64,000 nucleotides of DNA from Cohnella phaseoli (GTDB lineage Bacteria > Bacillota > Bacilli > Paenibacillales > Paenibacillaceae): positions 23,614 to 87,613 of the forward strand of contig NZ_QRDZ01000041.1 in NCBI RefSeq assembly GCF_003386235.1, read 5' to 3'. A model generated the notes under the pieces. It did not search any database. It was not told where the DNA came from and was given only the letters and a program-made list of their open reading frames with translations. Below are positions 42,753-52,300 of the stretch, piece by piece; within the stretch, counting starts at the first letter, position 1; each line of letters starts with the position of its first letter. The position numbers and the translations under genes were made by a program.

Positions 42753-43637
42753 TTATTCTTCGGCGGTAAAATCTCCGCCCAGCCATTCCGTGCTCAGCTT
42801 GCCGAGCGTGCCGTCGGCTTTCAGTTCCTTGATTGCACCGTCGATGGCGTCTGACAGCTGCTGCGATTCCGCGTCGTTCTTGCGGAACATGAACAGGATG
42901 TCGGCTTCGGAGAGCGCCGGGCCGGTCGCCTTCAGCTTGGCTTCCGGATCGATGAGCGACAGCGCGAAATCGGCGGCCAGCGTCGCGTCCACCCGACCGC
43001 TAACGATCTGCTCGACCGTGTCGTTGGCGCCTCCGTTGCTGAATACAACTTTGATGGCGTTGTCGTTCGCTTTGTTATAGTTATCCAAAATTTGCGCTTG
43101 GGCGCTTGTCGCGCCTACCAGCACCTTCTTGCCCTTCAAGTCGTCCAGCGTCTGAACGGAGTCGTTGTCCTTGGCGACGACGATTTTGTTTCTCCAGTGC
43201 GCGTAAGGCTCTTTGTTGAACAAATACTTTTCTTCGCGTTCGGGGTTTTTCTCCATCTCGTGGGCGACGAAGTCGATTTTCTTCGTTTCGAGGCTGAGCA
43301 GCAGGCTTTTGAATTCCTGCGTCTGCAGCTCGAATTCGTATTGGGGCAGCCGCTTGTCGATCTCTCTAACGAGCTCGACATCGAAGCCGGTCAGCTTGCC
43401 GTTCTCGTCGATGAAGCACACTTTCGGAAACTGCGTGCCCGTGCCGACGATGATCTTCGTCACTTTTGCCGGCTCCGCTTCGGTGCCAGCCGACTGGCTC
43501 GGCGAGGACGACAGGCTTGCTGCCGGCGCTTCGGGCGAGGGCGACGAGGAGTTGGCCGCATTGTTGCCCTTCGCTCCGCACGCGGTTAAGGCGAGCGAGA
43601 ATGTAAGAATAACGATGGCTAGACTGGTTTTTTTCAT
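42753..43637 (-). CDS. Amino-acid-binding lipoprotein (family 3 solute-binding protein)
   Basis: 294 residues. Signal peptide with lipobox LALTACGAK, a Ser/Pro/Ala-rich linker to about 55, then the type 2 periplasmic-binding fold (CFIDENGKLTGFDVELVREI near 80; LLSLETKKIDFVAHEMEKNP near 115; GKKVLVGATSAQAQILDNYN near 170). It resembles TcyJ/TcyK/YxeM. Promoter-proximal gene of the ten-gene operon; a 29-bp inverted repeat lies 39 bp upstream of its start. GGAGGGA precedes the ATG. Confidence 0.92.
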   Translation of the reverse strand: MKKTSLAIVILTFSLALTACGAKGNNAANSSSPSPEAPAASLSSSPSQSAGTEAEPAKVTKIIVGTGTQFPKVCFIDENGKLTGFDVELVREIDKRLPQYEFELQTQEFKSLLLSLETKKIDFVAHEMEKNPEREEKYLFNKEPYAHWRNKIVVAKDNDSVQTLDDLKGKKVLVGATSAQAQILDNYNKANDNAIKVVFSNGGANDTVEQIVSGRVDATLAADFALSLIDPEAKLKATGPALSEADILFMFRKNDAESQQLSDAIDGAIKELKADGTLGKLSTEWLGGDFTAEE

Positions 43638-43676
43638 AGTGAGGTTCCCTCCGCTTTTCTTTGTTTTGTTAACCTT

Positions 43677-43705
43677 ATAATTCCTACCCGATAAGTAAGA
43701 ATTAT
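43677..43705 (-). promoter_or_regulatory. Candidate operator of the sulfur-type operon
   Basis: A 29-bp inverted repeat: ATAATTCCTAC (43677) and GTAAGAATTAT (to 43705) are complementary with one mismatch and 7 bp apart. A second, smaller one (TTGTT/AACAA) follows at 43707-43718. Position ~40 bp upstream of the binding-protein start is right for a LysR-type or Rrf2/CymR-type site overlapping the promoter. No riboswitch fold was seen. Confidence 0.45.
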
Positions 43706-43849
43706 TGTTGGGATTAACAATAGCACCTGAGCTATTTTGCCGTCAATGGATTTGATAATAGAGATCTTCTATCGATCGATTCAATAATCCGATACGACTT
43801 TTTTGGGCGGTGGGGATGAAGGTGGGGCTGTAGTGGGGCGCTAGAAGGA

Positions 43850-43965
43850 TGGAGAGCGAGGAGAGTGCAGTGGGGGCGGAGTGCAGTGGACACTGGGAGT
43901 ACAGTGGGTATGGGGAGTTCATTGGGTACGGGGAGTTCATTGGGTATGGGGAGTGCATAGATTGC
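43850..43965. repeat. Short G-rich tandem repeats (~18 bp)
   Basis: At least three consecutive copies of GGGGAGTTCATTGGGTA(C/T), with more diverged copies on both sides. Part of the second repeat island (43.8-44.5 kb) between the binding-protein gene and ssuE. I see nothing recognisable in 43738-43850 or 43966-44127. Confidence 0.7.
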
Positions 43966-44127
43966 GAAAGGCTCGACTGTCGAGCCGGCACCTCAGAAGA
44001 GTCCGGAATTATCGCGGAAATTTGGTTGATACGGAAATCGTATGATGCGACTTGGCGAGTGGGGCAGTCTTAAACGATCTACCCAGGCTAATGTTGAAGG
44101 AGTAAAGGAGGAGTAGGTATGTGAGGG

Positions 44128-44520
44128 GGACTTATTCGATCCATCCGAGTCGATGCCAAACGTATAGGTGCCTGGGAGGGACTTATTCGATCCATCCGAG
44201 TCGATGCCAGACGTATAGGTGTCTGGGAGGGACTTATTCGATCCTCCCGAGTCGATGCCAGACGGATAGGTGCCTGGGAGGGACTTATTCGATCCATCCG
44301 AGTCGATGCCATACGTATAGGTGCCTGGGAGGGACTTATTCGATCCATCCGAGTCGATGCCATACGTATAGGTGTCTGGGAGGGACTTATTCGATCCATC
44401 TGAGTCGATGCCAGACGGATAGGTGCCTGGGACGGTCTTATTTGTCTCAGTCAACTGGCGGGAGTGCGAATAGGTACGTGGGACGGTCTTATTGGTCGCG
44501 GTCAGTAGGCGTCGGGGATA
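44128..44520. repeat. 51-bp tandem repeat array 3 (about eight copies)
   Basis: Units starting GGACTTATT lie at 44128, 44179, 44230, 44281, 44332 and 44383, then diverged units (GGTCTTATT) at 44434 and 44485, always exactly 51 bp apart. The core TTCGATCCATCCGAGTCGAT is nearly constant. Unit-to-unit comparison with array 2 (17315-17525), in the same orientation and phase, gives identity at 29 of 51 positions, including CATCCGAGTC. Open frames across it arise only because 51 is a multiple of three. Confidence 0.9.
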
Positions 44521-44522
44521 GT

Positions 44523-44553
44523 AAAAGGCTGCCCCGCCTACTTGGGACAGCCT
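44523..44553 (-). terminator. Rho-independent terminator after ssuE
   Basis: On the minus strand the stem AGGCTGTCCC / GGGGCAGCCT is followed by TTTTAC, 9 bp past the reductase stop. The AGGCTGTYCC stem word is also the terminus of the 1998-2132 palindrome. Confidence 0.75.
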
Positions 44554-44561
44554 CTGCTAAA

Positions 44562-45113
44562 CTATGCGTTGGAACGAGCGCTAAGCCAGGCCAACTCTTC
44601 GGCCAATTCGTCCGAAGCGCGGTCGAGCCGTTCGCCTAGTTCCTCGGACAGCTCGTGGCCGCCGTTCTCAAGCCGCTGCACCCACTGATCGATTGCGAAC
44701 ACGCCGCCCAGAATGTTGCGGCTGCCCAGTACCGACAGCACCGGCTTCAGCGCGTAATCCAGGCTGAGCAAATGCGCGATCGTGCCTCCGATAAACAGCG
44801 GCAGCGTGATTTTGCCCTTGAGTCCAGTCTGCGGAAGCAGATCGAGGAAGGCTTTCAGAATACCCGTATAAGACGCTTTATAGACCGGACTTGCGATCAC
44901 GACGGCGCTGGCGGCTTCCACCTGCGCAAGCGCGGCGAGGATCGCCTCATCCTTGAAGTTCGCATGAAGCAGCGCTTCGGCAGGCAGATCCGCGACGTGA
45001 ATATGGCCGATTTCGAGACCTTTTTGCTTCCAATTGTCCTCAACCCGCTGAATAAGGCCGTTCAAACGGGAACCCGGCGTCGGACTCCCCGAAATAATGA
45101 CGATTTGACTCAT
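44562..45113 (-). CDS. ssuE: NADPH-dependent FMN reductase, SsuE-like
   Basis: 183 residues, flavodoxin-like fold. IVIISGSPTPGSRLNGLI is the FMN phosphate loop; VVIASPVYKASYTGILKAFL (near 72) and KITLPLFIGGTIAHLLSLDY (near 100) are the SsuE-specific segments. It supplies FMNH2 to two-component monooxygenases; the two LLM enzymes encoded at 34615 and 39383 are the obvious clients. It lies 12 bp downstream of a LysR gene with its own terminator. Confidence 0.88.
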   Translation of the reverse strand: MSQIVIISGSPTPGSRLNGLIQRVEDNWKQKGLEIGHIHVADLPAEALLHANFKDEAILAALAQVEAASAVVIASPVYKASYTGILKAFLDLLPQTGLKGKITLPLFIGGTIAHLLSLDYALKPVLSVLGSRNILGGVFAIDQWVQRLENGGHELSEELGERLDRASDELAEELAWLSARSNA

Positions 45114-45125
45114 GCTCTACTCCTC

Positions 45126-46013
45126 CTATTGGGCGTTGAATTGTTGGCCGATTGCGATAATTTCGTTCAGAAACTGTCCGTGCTCCCCCGGATTGGAGAT
45201 GACGTTCGTCTGCAGGGCGATACCGTCCGTCTCCGGCATGCGAAGCGGAACAAGCTTGCCGGACGCGACCTCCTGCCTTACGCTAAGCCCAGGGAGGAAC
45301 GAAATGCCCGTCCTGCCGAGAACAAGCCGCTTCGCCATTTCCGAATTGTCCGTCTGAATGCGGATATTCGGCGGATGGTCGAGATTTTCGAAGATGCGGT
45401 GGATTCTCAGCCAATCGAGCGCTCCACATTCGAAAAAGACGAGCGGCTGCCGAGCGATCTGCTCCACCGATAGCCGTTCCATCCCGATAAACGGATGATC
45501 CTCGTAAACGTATAAGGAAATCGGATCCTCGTAAAATTTCACGGAATGCAGGTTCGGATGATTCACTCCGCGAACGAAGCCGATATCGACTTCCTTGTTC
45601 AGTACCTTACCCACGATCTCGTCGGTCGTTCCCGTCACAAACTTATAATGGGTATTCGGAAAATGAGCCGTCAGCCGCGGAAGCAGCTCGGGGACGACGT
45701 AATTCGACACGGTTACGGTACAGCCGATCTTGATCTCTTCGGGGAGCGACTTCTTTCGGTTGACGTGCAGCTTCCCTTTCTGATAGGTCAGCAGCAGTTG
45801 CTGCGCGTAGGGCAGAAATCTTCTGCCCTCCTCCGTAATTCGCACGGCCTTGCCTTGACGGTCGAACAGCCTGCAGTCGAGATCGCGTTCGAGCGACTGG
45901 ATGCGTGCCGTAACCGACGGTTGGGATAAGTATAACGCTTCCGCCGCTTTATTGAAACTCCCGCAATGGATGACGTATACGAACGCTTCGACGTTTTCGA
46001 TATTCACCGCCAT
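45126..46013 (-). CDS. LysR family transcriptional regulator
   Basis: 295 residues. The winged helix-turn-helix is at the N-terminus (VEAFVYVIHCGSFNKAAEAL, LSQPSVTARIQSLERDLDCR); the co-inducer-binding domain follows (IKIGCTVTVSNYVVPELLPR near 93; ISFLPGLSVRQEVASGKLVP near 245). In B. subtilis a LysR regulator (YtlI/AscR) controls the ytm operon, and this protein is in an equivalent position upstream, cotranscribed with the FMN reductase. Target operon is inferred. Its leader holds tandem TCGGAAT words (46062-46082). Confidence 0.9.
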   Translation of the reverse strand: MAVNIENVEAFVYVIHCGSFNKAAEALYLSQPSVTARIQSLERDLDCRLFDRQGKAVRITEEGRRFLPYAQQLLLTYQKGKLHVNRKKSLPEEIKIGCTVTVSNYVVPELLPRLTAHFPNTHYKFVTGTTDEIVGKVLNKEVDIGFVRGVNHPNLHSVKFYEDPISLYVYEDHPFIGMERLSVEQIARQPLVFFECGALDWLRIHRIFENLDHPPNIRIQTDNSEMAKRLVLGRTGISFLPGLSVRQEVASGKLVPLRMPETDGIALQTNVISNPGEHGQFLNEIIAIGQQFNAQ

Positions 46014-46130
46014 CCCCCCAACTTCTCCAAGATTAATTTTCAGTCATCAATACCCAATATAATAAATCGGAATTATCGGAATGTAAAGCGGAACGATTTA
46101 AACGACCCAACCGCCAAGACTCCAAATTGA

Positions 46131-46161
46131 AAAACCCGCCATCCCGATACGGGAGGACGGG
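46131..46161 (-). terminator. Rho-independent terminator after the lipase gene
   Basis: On the minus strand the stem CCCGTCCTCCCG / CGGGATGGCGGG (two mispairs) closes a short TAT loop and is followed by TTTTTC, 28 bp past the lipase stop. Confidence 0.75.
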
Positions 46162-46188
46162 CAGAACCGATATTCGGCTTATTCGAAG

Positions 46189-46992
46189 CTACGGATCTAG
46201 CGGGGGAGGCGTGAAAGTACCCGGGCAAAAGCCGGGATTGTATTCGCTTAACTGCAGCGCGAACAGCGGATCTCTTGCCGCCAATTCCGCATAGTAGCTG
46301 CCGATGCCGTGATTGCCCGCAACCGAGCCGTTGTGGAAGCTGAGCTGTTCGGAGCGGCGAACGTGCTGGTAGTAAAACGTTCTGTCGGTCTTCGGCATCG
46401 TCAATGTCGAGGGTGGCAGATGAGTGACGACATCGAACGAGTTGCACACTCTGAAGCTGCGCGCGATTTTGCCGTCGTACGCTTTCGCGAAGTCCGGATC
46501 GCCGGCGCGCGGAGCTGCGTACGTATAGACGACCGGGTGACGAAACTTCGTTCCCGCCGCCGAATCGAGCGCGCATAGCGTCGCCAGCGCCCCTCCCAGG
46601 CTATGGCCGGTAACGTACAGCGTTTTGTCCGGGGAAATCCGTCTCAGGCAAGAGGAAATTCCCGCCCTCGCCCCGCTGTATATGTCGGTAAACCCGCGGT
46701 GAGTCATTCCGGCGTTTCTGACGAACTTAAATTTGACCTGACTGACCAGAGCATCGGACGCCCAGTCCGACGTCGAGCTTGTGCCGCGGAAGGCGATGAT
46801 CGCATGCGTGTCGGATTGCAGCACGAAGCCGAATTTCTCGGATTCGCCGAGCAGCGATTTGGAGCGAATTTCGCCGACAAACTCGAACGGCCGGGGAACG
46901 ACGAACGCTCCGTCCGGGTTGTTCCACTGCGCATAGGTCTGGCTGCATACCGCAGCCAGAAAAATCGCCGTACGATTGTTGAACCCTTCCAT
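46189..46992 (-). CDS. Lipase family protein (class 3)
   Basis: 267 residues, alpha/beta hydrolase of the fungal-lipase-like (class 3) group. The nucleophile elbow is YVTGHSLGGALATLCALDSA near 145; THAIIAFRGTSSTSDWASDA near 65 is the oxyanion segment; catalytic Asp is probably in SFDVVTHLPPS and His in AGNHGIGSYYAEL. No signal peptide is seen, so it is probably intracellular or spore-associated. It has its own terminator and lies 70 bp upstream of the GH29 gene end. Substrate unknown. Confidence 0.88.
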   Translation of the reverse strand: MEGFNNRTAIFLAAVCSQTYAQWNNPDGAFVVPRPFEFVGEIRSKSLLGESEKFGFVLQSDTHAIIAFRGTSSTSDWASDALVSQVKFKFVRNAGMTHRGFTDIYSGARAGISSCLRRISPDKTLYVTGHSLGGALATLCALDSAAGTKFRHPVVYTYAAPRAGDPDFAKAYDGKIARSFRVCNSFDVVTHLPPSTLTMPKTDRTFYYQHVRRSEQLSFHNGSVAGNHGIGSYYAELAARDPLFALQLSEYNPGFCPGTFTPPPLDP

Positions 46993-47062
46993 CGGCAGCG
47001 CCCCCGTAAAAGCCTTTCCAATAGCCTATTAACGGGAGCGCCTGTTGGTGCTTATCCTTTAG

Positions 47063-48385
47063 TTAGCCGTCGGCTTCCTCAAGTAAAATTTCCACGACGG
47101 TGTCCTGATCGTCCGGAAGCGGGTACGTAAAATGCTCGGGCTGAGCAAAATTAAAGAATGCGTCGTCCGGGTACATGACGGCATTCCACGGACGGGAGAC
47201 GAACAGCTCGGAGCCGTCGGCCAATAGCCGCGCCCGTTTGATCTTCCCGGCGAGACCGGCCAAATTAATGGGGCCGATGCTCTCCTCGAACAGATGCGCG
47301 TAGAGCTTGTTGCCTTTTTTCGTGTAACGGCCCCAGTCCGGCTTCGGAAGAGACGCCTGGCCGCATCCGTAGATACTGTCTCCGTTGCGCTCCATCCACC
47401 GGCCGATTTGATCCAAAATCCGCAGCGATTCCACCGGAATTTCTCCTCTGGCATCCGGTCCGACGTTCAGCAGCAGATTGCCGTTTTTGCTGACGCATTC
47501 GACCAGCTTGCGGATGACCGTTCTCGCCGTTTTGTAGGTTTTGTCCGCGGCCGCATAGCCCCAGTTGTTGTTCAGAGTGATGCACGCTTCCCATGGGATG
47601 GACTCCCCGTTCTCGTTCACGACGCCGCTAGGCGGAATGATCTGCTCGGGAGAAGCGAAATCCCCGGAATAGAAGCTCGGCTCGCTCGAATAAATCGAAC
47701 CGCCCTCTTCGCCGCTCGCCTCCAGCCGATTGTCCACGACAATGTGCGGCTGCAGCGAACGGATCATCTGCATCAGCTCGGTCGCGCGCCATTTTTCCCC
47801 CTTCATCTCGTCGTAGGAGAAATCGAACCACATAATGTCCAGCTTGCCGTAATCGGTAAGCAGCTCGCGCACCTGGCCGTGCATATATTCCAAGTACGTG
47901 CCAAACGTTGCCGGATCGCGCTTGTACGCCTCGTTGTCGCGCATCGGATGGATACGATCGCCATAGGCCGGATAATCGGGATGATACCAGTCGATCAGCG
48001 AATAGTAGAGACCGACCTTCAGCCCCTCTGCGCGGAAAGCTTCCAGAAACTCGCGTACGAGATCGCGGCCCGCTTTCGTATGGGTAGACTTGTATTCGGT
48101 CAGCTTGCTGTCGAACAGACAGAAGCCGTCGTGATGCTTGGCCGTCAGTACCGCATATTTCATGCCCGCGTCCTTGGCCGCCCTCGCCCAAGCCTTCGGA
48201 TCGTACTTGTCCGGGTTAAATTCGTCAAAGTAAACCTGGTAATCCTCGTTGCTGATCCGCTCCCCGTTTCTGACCCATTCTCCGCGGGCCGGTATCGCAT
48301 ATAAGCCCCAGTGGATAAACATGCCGAAGCGGTCTTGCAGAAACCATTGCGTTCTTTCTCTGATTTGCTCGCCGTAGGTTGACAT
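47063..48385 (-). CDS. GH29 alpha-L-fucosidase
   Basis: 440 residues from ATG 48385 (GGAGG eight bases away; an upstream in-frame ATG lacks a site). The family pattern is clear: FGMFIHWGLYAIPARGEWV near 20, YAVLTAKHHDGFCLFDSKLT near 80 and LDIMWFDFSYDEMKGEKW near 195, where the Asp of WFD is the nucleophile. It ends in a C-terminal beta domain. No signal peptide, so it acts on imported fucosides. Divergent from an AraC regulator that probably controls it. A GH95 gene, another fucosidase-type family, lies 9 kb away. Confidence 0.92.
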   Translation of the reverse strand: MSTYGEQIRERTQWFLQDRFGMFIHWGLYAIPARGEWVRNGERISNEDYQVYFDEFNPDKYDPKAWARAAKDAGMKYAVLTAKHHDGFCLFDSKLTEYKSTHTKAGRDLVREFLEAFRAEGLKVGLYYSLIDWYHPDYPAYGDRIHPMRDNEAYKRDPATFGTYLEYMHGQVRELLTDYGKLDIMWFDFSYDEMKGEKWRATELMQMIRSLQPHIVVDNRLEASGEEGGSIYSSEPSFYSGDFASPEQIIPPSGVVNENGESIPWEACITLNNNWGYAAADKTYKTARTVIRKLVECVSKNGNLLLNVGPDARGEIPVESLRILDQIGRWMERNGDSIYGCGQASLPKPDWGRYTKKGNKLYAHLFEESIGPINLAGLAGKIKRARLLADGSELFVSRPWNAVMYPDDAFFNFAQPEHFTYPLPDDQDTVVEILLEEADG

Positions 48386-48505
48386 CTCTTTGGCCTCCAT
48401 CCTGATTATCGGATATCCCTAGATTAGCAACCAAATGCTATAATCAACAAGGTTGGCAATTAGCCTTTATGGGGATACGATTAACTACTTCGAGGTGACC
48501 GACAA

Positions 48506-49339
48506 GTGCCGCTTAACGAACGTTCCGTCTATTTGTCCGAGCTGCTTCGCAACCTGAAGGTTCAGCCGATAGACGCTTATTATACGCGCTGTACGTCCCA
48601 CTGGCGGGAGCTGGACTACGTTCCCGATTACAATAAGCTGTATTATATTTGCGACGGAGAAGGCTGGGTCAAAATCGGAGACGCCGAATATTACCCCAAG
48701 CCGGGTCAGATCGTCTTTATGCCCGCGAATGTGAAGCAGTCCTATTCCGTCATAAGCGACAATACCTACGAAAAATATTGGTGTCATTTTACGGCCACGA
48801 TCGGCGAGTTGGACCTGTTCCAATGGTTCGACGTTCCCCATTGTATCGACGTTCGGCAGCATGACCGGTGGCAAACGCTGCTCGAGGAGTTGGCCGCGCT
48901 GCATGCGGACGGCGCCTTCCTCTCGCGAATTCGGGAGAAAGCCGTCATGCTTGAGCTCGTCGCCCTGCTGCTGGCGGAGGCGGGAACGGAAATCCGCGTG
49001 CTTCCGGGCCGATCGTCCGACGTGCAGCGGCTCGACCTGATCGAACGATATATCGAGGAACAGCTGGCGGAGCCCGTAACGCTGGAACAGTTGGCTAGAC
49101 ACGTCCATCTGCATCCGAACTATCTCGTGCGCTACTTCAACAAACAATTCGGGGTATCCCCGCTAAAATACTTAAACCGCAGAAGAATGCAAAAAGCGAG
49201 GGAGCTGCTAAGCTCAACCTCGCTGTCCGTCAAAGAAGTGGCGGAGCGCGTCGGCTACGCCGATACGAACCACTTCGCCAAAGCGTTCCGCCGGGAAAAC
49301 AGCTGCAGTCCGACGGAGTACCGGCTAAGAAATTCCTGA
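48506..49339 (+). CDS. AraC family transcriptional regulator
   Basis: 277 residues from GTG 48506 with GAGGTGA eight bases upstream. An N-terminal cupin-like ligand domain (DYNKLYYICDGEGWVKIGDA; PGQIVFMPANVKQSYSV) is followed by AraC helix-turn-helices (VTLEQLARHVHLHPNYLVRY, VKEVAERVGYADTNHFAKAF). A TATAAT box lies at 48439-48444 in the divergent region with the GH29 gene. Likely a sugar-responsive activator of the fucosidase gene. Confidence 0.9.
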   Translation: MPLNERSVYLSELLRNLKVQPIDAYYTRCTSHWRELDYVPDYNKLYYICDGEGWVKIGDAEYYPKPGQIVFMPANVKQSYSVISDNTYEKYWCHFTATIGELDLFQWFDVPHCIDVRQHDRWQTLLEELAALHADGAFLSRIREKAVMLELVALLLAEAGTEIRVLPGRSSDVQRLDLIERYIEEQLAEPVTLEQLARHVHLHPNYLVRYFNKQFGVSPLKYLNRRRMQKARELLSSTSLSVKEVAERVGYADTNHFAKAFRRENSCSPTEYRLRNS

Positions 49340-49385
49340 GTTTGCTCGTTCGCCGAACTGCCGGTCTTGGGGATCGCCGGCTCCT

Positions 49386-52300
49386 CTATCCTTTTTGCAG
49401 CAATCGCACGAGCAGCGTAACGGCTTCGGCTCGACTGACGAAGTCGTTCGGACGCAGCCTGTTGCGATTGTCGCCTACGACGATCTGCGCGTTAATCATC
49501 GCTTCGTACGCTTCTATGCCCCATGGCGGAACGATATCGGCATCGTCGAAAGCTTGAAGCGAGGCGCGGCTATCCCCCTTAAACGCTGGATTCGCAAACT
49601 TCATGGCGCGGTAGAGGACAACGGTCATTTCCGCTCGGGTCATTTTGCGGTTCGGATCGAAGGTGCCGTCCGGATATCCTTGCAAAACCCCGATCTCCAT
49701 CAACCTTCCAATCGCATCGCCAGCCCAGGCCGGCCAATCTTCATAGGCCTGTCGGACCTGCCCCTCCTTATTCAATCCGAGTTCCCTTGCAAGCATGACT
49801 GCAAGCTCGGCTCTGGTTACGAGCGCCTGAGGACGGAAGGTTCCGTCCGGGTAGCCGGCCACAATCCCTTTCTCCACGGCTAGAGCAATGTCCGAACGCG
49901 CCCAGTGCCCGGATAAGTCGGTAAAAGATACAGGCTGCTTCGTCCCTGTGTCCGGTTCTTTCGTTCCTGTATCGGGCTCTTTCGTTCCTGTACCGGATTG
50001 AGGCGGATTAGAAGCGCCCCCGCCGGAATCGTGCGGCTTCGGATCCGTTCCGGGAGTATTCCCGCCTCCGTTCCCGGGGTTGGGAACGCTTCTCCGCACG
50101 ACAGTTACGGGAACGGTCGTTTCCCTGCCGCCAAATTGCGCGGTTAACGTTAGATTGCCCGGACTCAAGCCCGTAACGACACCGCCAGGGCCAACGGAGG
50201 CGATAGCCGGGTTAGACACGCTATACTGGCTCTGTGCGGTCACATTCTCCGTATCCCCGTTCCAGTAATAAGCGGTTACCGCAGTCGCAACGGTATTCCC
50301 TGTCAACGTTTCGTACGCCTCCGCTCCAAACGCGATCCGCGTTACGACGGGAACAAATTCGACCTCCACCGCATTGCCCAGCTGTTCCCCCTCTCTCACG
50401 GCCCGGATTGTCGCTTTACCGGCAGTATGCGACGAGATTTGCCCGGAATATCGGCCATAGGTCGCTTCGGTTACGCTGCCGATTTCCCCTAAATCCGTTA
50501 CGAATGCCACTTCGCCGCCGCTTTGCGTCAAAGCGTTGCCGAACGAATCGTGGAGCGTTAATTCGATTGTCGCCTTATCCGACCCATTGGCCGGAAGCGG
50601 TCCGGAGTCTGCTGTCAGCACGGAATTGCCCGCACTGGGGTCACCCGACCGAAAAATTACACTCGTCGTTAAGCCGAAAGAATCCCCATCAAGTTCGACG
50701 CCAACCGTGGACACTCCTGTTTCCGTAGAAGTCAATTGCGCCTCGTATTCGCCGAAGCCAAGCTCGGTCACTGCCCCGAGCGTTCCCCGGGTTGCGTTTA
50801 GCGACACATTCGGCACGCTTGAGGTCATCGCGTTGCCCCATGCATCCTTGAGCTTCAATGTCAGCTTGAAGCTGCTTGTCCCATCGGCGGTAATTTCCTG
50901 ACTCGGCGTTGCCGTCAGAGTCGACTTGTCCGCGCTTGGTTCTCCGGACGTTATCTGCAAGTTAAACTTCGCAGCGAATGTTATCCCGTTAACCGTAGCT
51001 GTAATCTCACTTGTTCCTACGGCTTCGGAGCGGAATAGCGCGGTATACTTCCCCGAGTCCGTATAGGTTGCCGGGCCAATGAAGCCCGTACTTGCTGTCA
51101 TCTGCACTTTGTCGGTGCCGACGGGCAGAGCATTGCCCTCGTTATCCAATAACTGCAGCGTAATCGGAACCGTTTCTCCCGCCCTTGCGGAAGCGGCTGA
51201 ATCCGCAGACCACTTCGTTTTCGAGCCTGTGCTCAAAGTGATTTGAGCCAGTTGCTGGATATAGGTAGTCTCGGGTCGGTTGCCGCCAAGTACATTAAAC
51301 GAATTGCCGCCTACGCTCCAGATGGAGCCGTCGGTCTTGAGTATGCTCGTATGCGCGTTGCCGGCTACGACCGCCGCCACATCGACCACCGGAGCGCCGC
51401 TTTCGCTTGCGGTCACTTGGCCGGGCCACGGGTCTGAATTTTCGCTCCAGCTTCTTCCCAACTGATAGGTTGCCGGGTCCGAATTATTGTTGGAGCCCCA
51501 CGTCCACAATGTTCCGTCATTCTTCACTGCAACAGTATGCAGAAATCCCGCAGCCATATCCTTCACATCGCCGAACGGTTGACCGTCCGGCCCGAGAACG
51601 GGAACGGCTCTGGTAGACATATTGTAATTGCCCGTTCCGAGCTGCCCGCTGTAGTTGTCTCCCCATGCCCAGAGCGTGTTGTCCGTCTTGAGCGCGCGAG
51701 AGTTATACCCTTTCGCCGACAGCAGCTTCACTCCCGACAGCGGGGCGCCGGTTCCGTCAATGACCGTCACCGGATACACTCTATTCGTTTGCGTCCCGTC
51801 CCCCAATTGTCCGTTCATGTTCATTCCCCAGGCCAGCACTTCGCCGGATTCGGTTAACGCCAGCGAATGAAGTTGCCCGCCCGCAACGGCTCGAATGCCG
51901 CCAAGAGCTACGGATGCGGACGACAGGACTTGAGTCGGCGTCGTCACCTTCGCCGTCTTGGTTCCGATGCCGATCTGACCGAAGCTATTGCCTCCCCAGG
52001 CCCATACATAACCGTCTTCGTCGAGCGCCAGGGAGTGCGACTCGCCCGCCGAGATTTGCGTTATTTTCTTATTGTTGAAGCCGGTGATCTTCATCGCCAC
52101 ATTCGTCGCGCCGCTGCGTCCAAGCTGCCCCGAGGAAGTGCCGCCCCAGGAATAAACCGCCCCGTCGCTTGTCAGCGCGATACAATGGCCTGCACCTGCG
52201 GATATGGCAATAACGTCCGATAAAGGCTGACCGGTTCCGTCTTTGACTATCGAAGCGTATCCGCGGTTGCCCGTCATACCGACCCCTAACTGCCCTTCGA

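Noticed and set aside
43640..43760. SAM or T-box riboswitch ahead of the sulfur-type operon
   Set aside because: Only ~100 bp of leader is present and no S-box or T-box core was seen; the inverted repeat is better explained as a protein site.
43993..44639. Open frames with 17-residue repeats on both strands across array 3
   Set aside because: Both strands open for the same arithmetical reason; one end overlaps ssuE antisense. No sign of translation.
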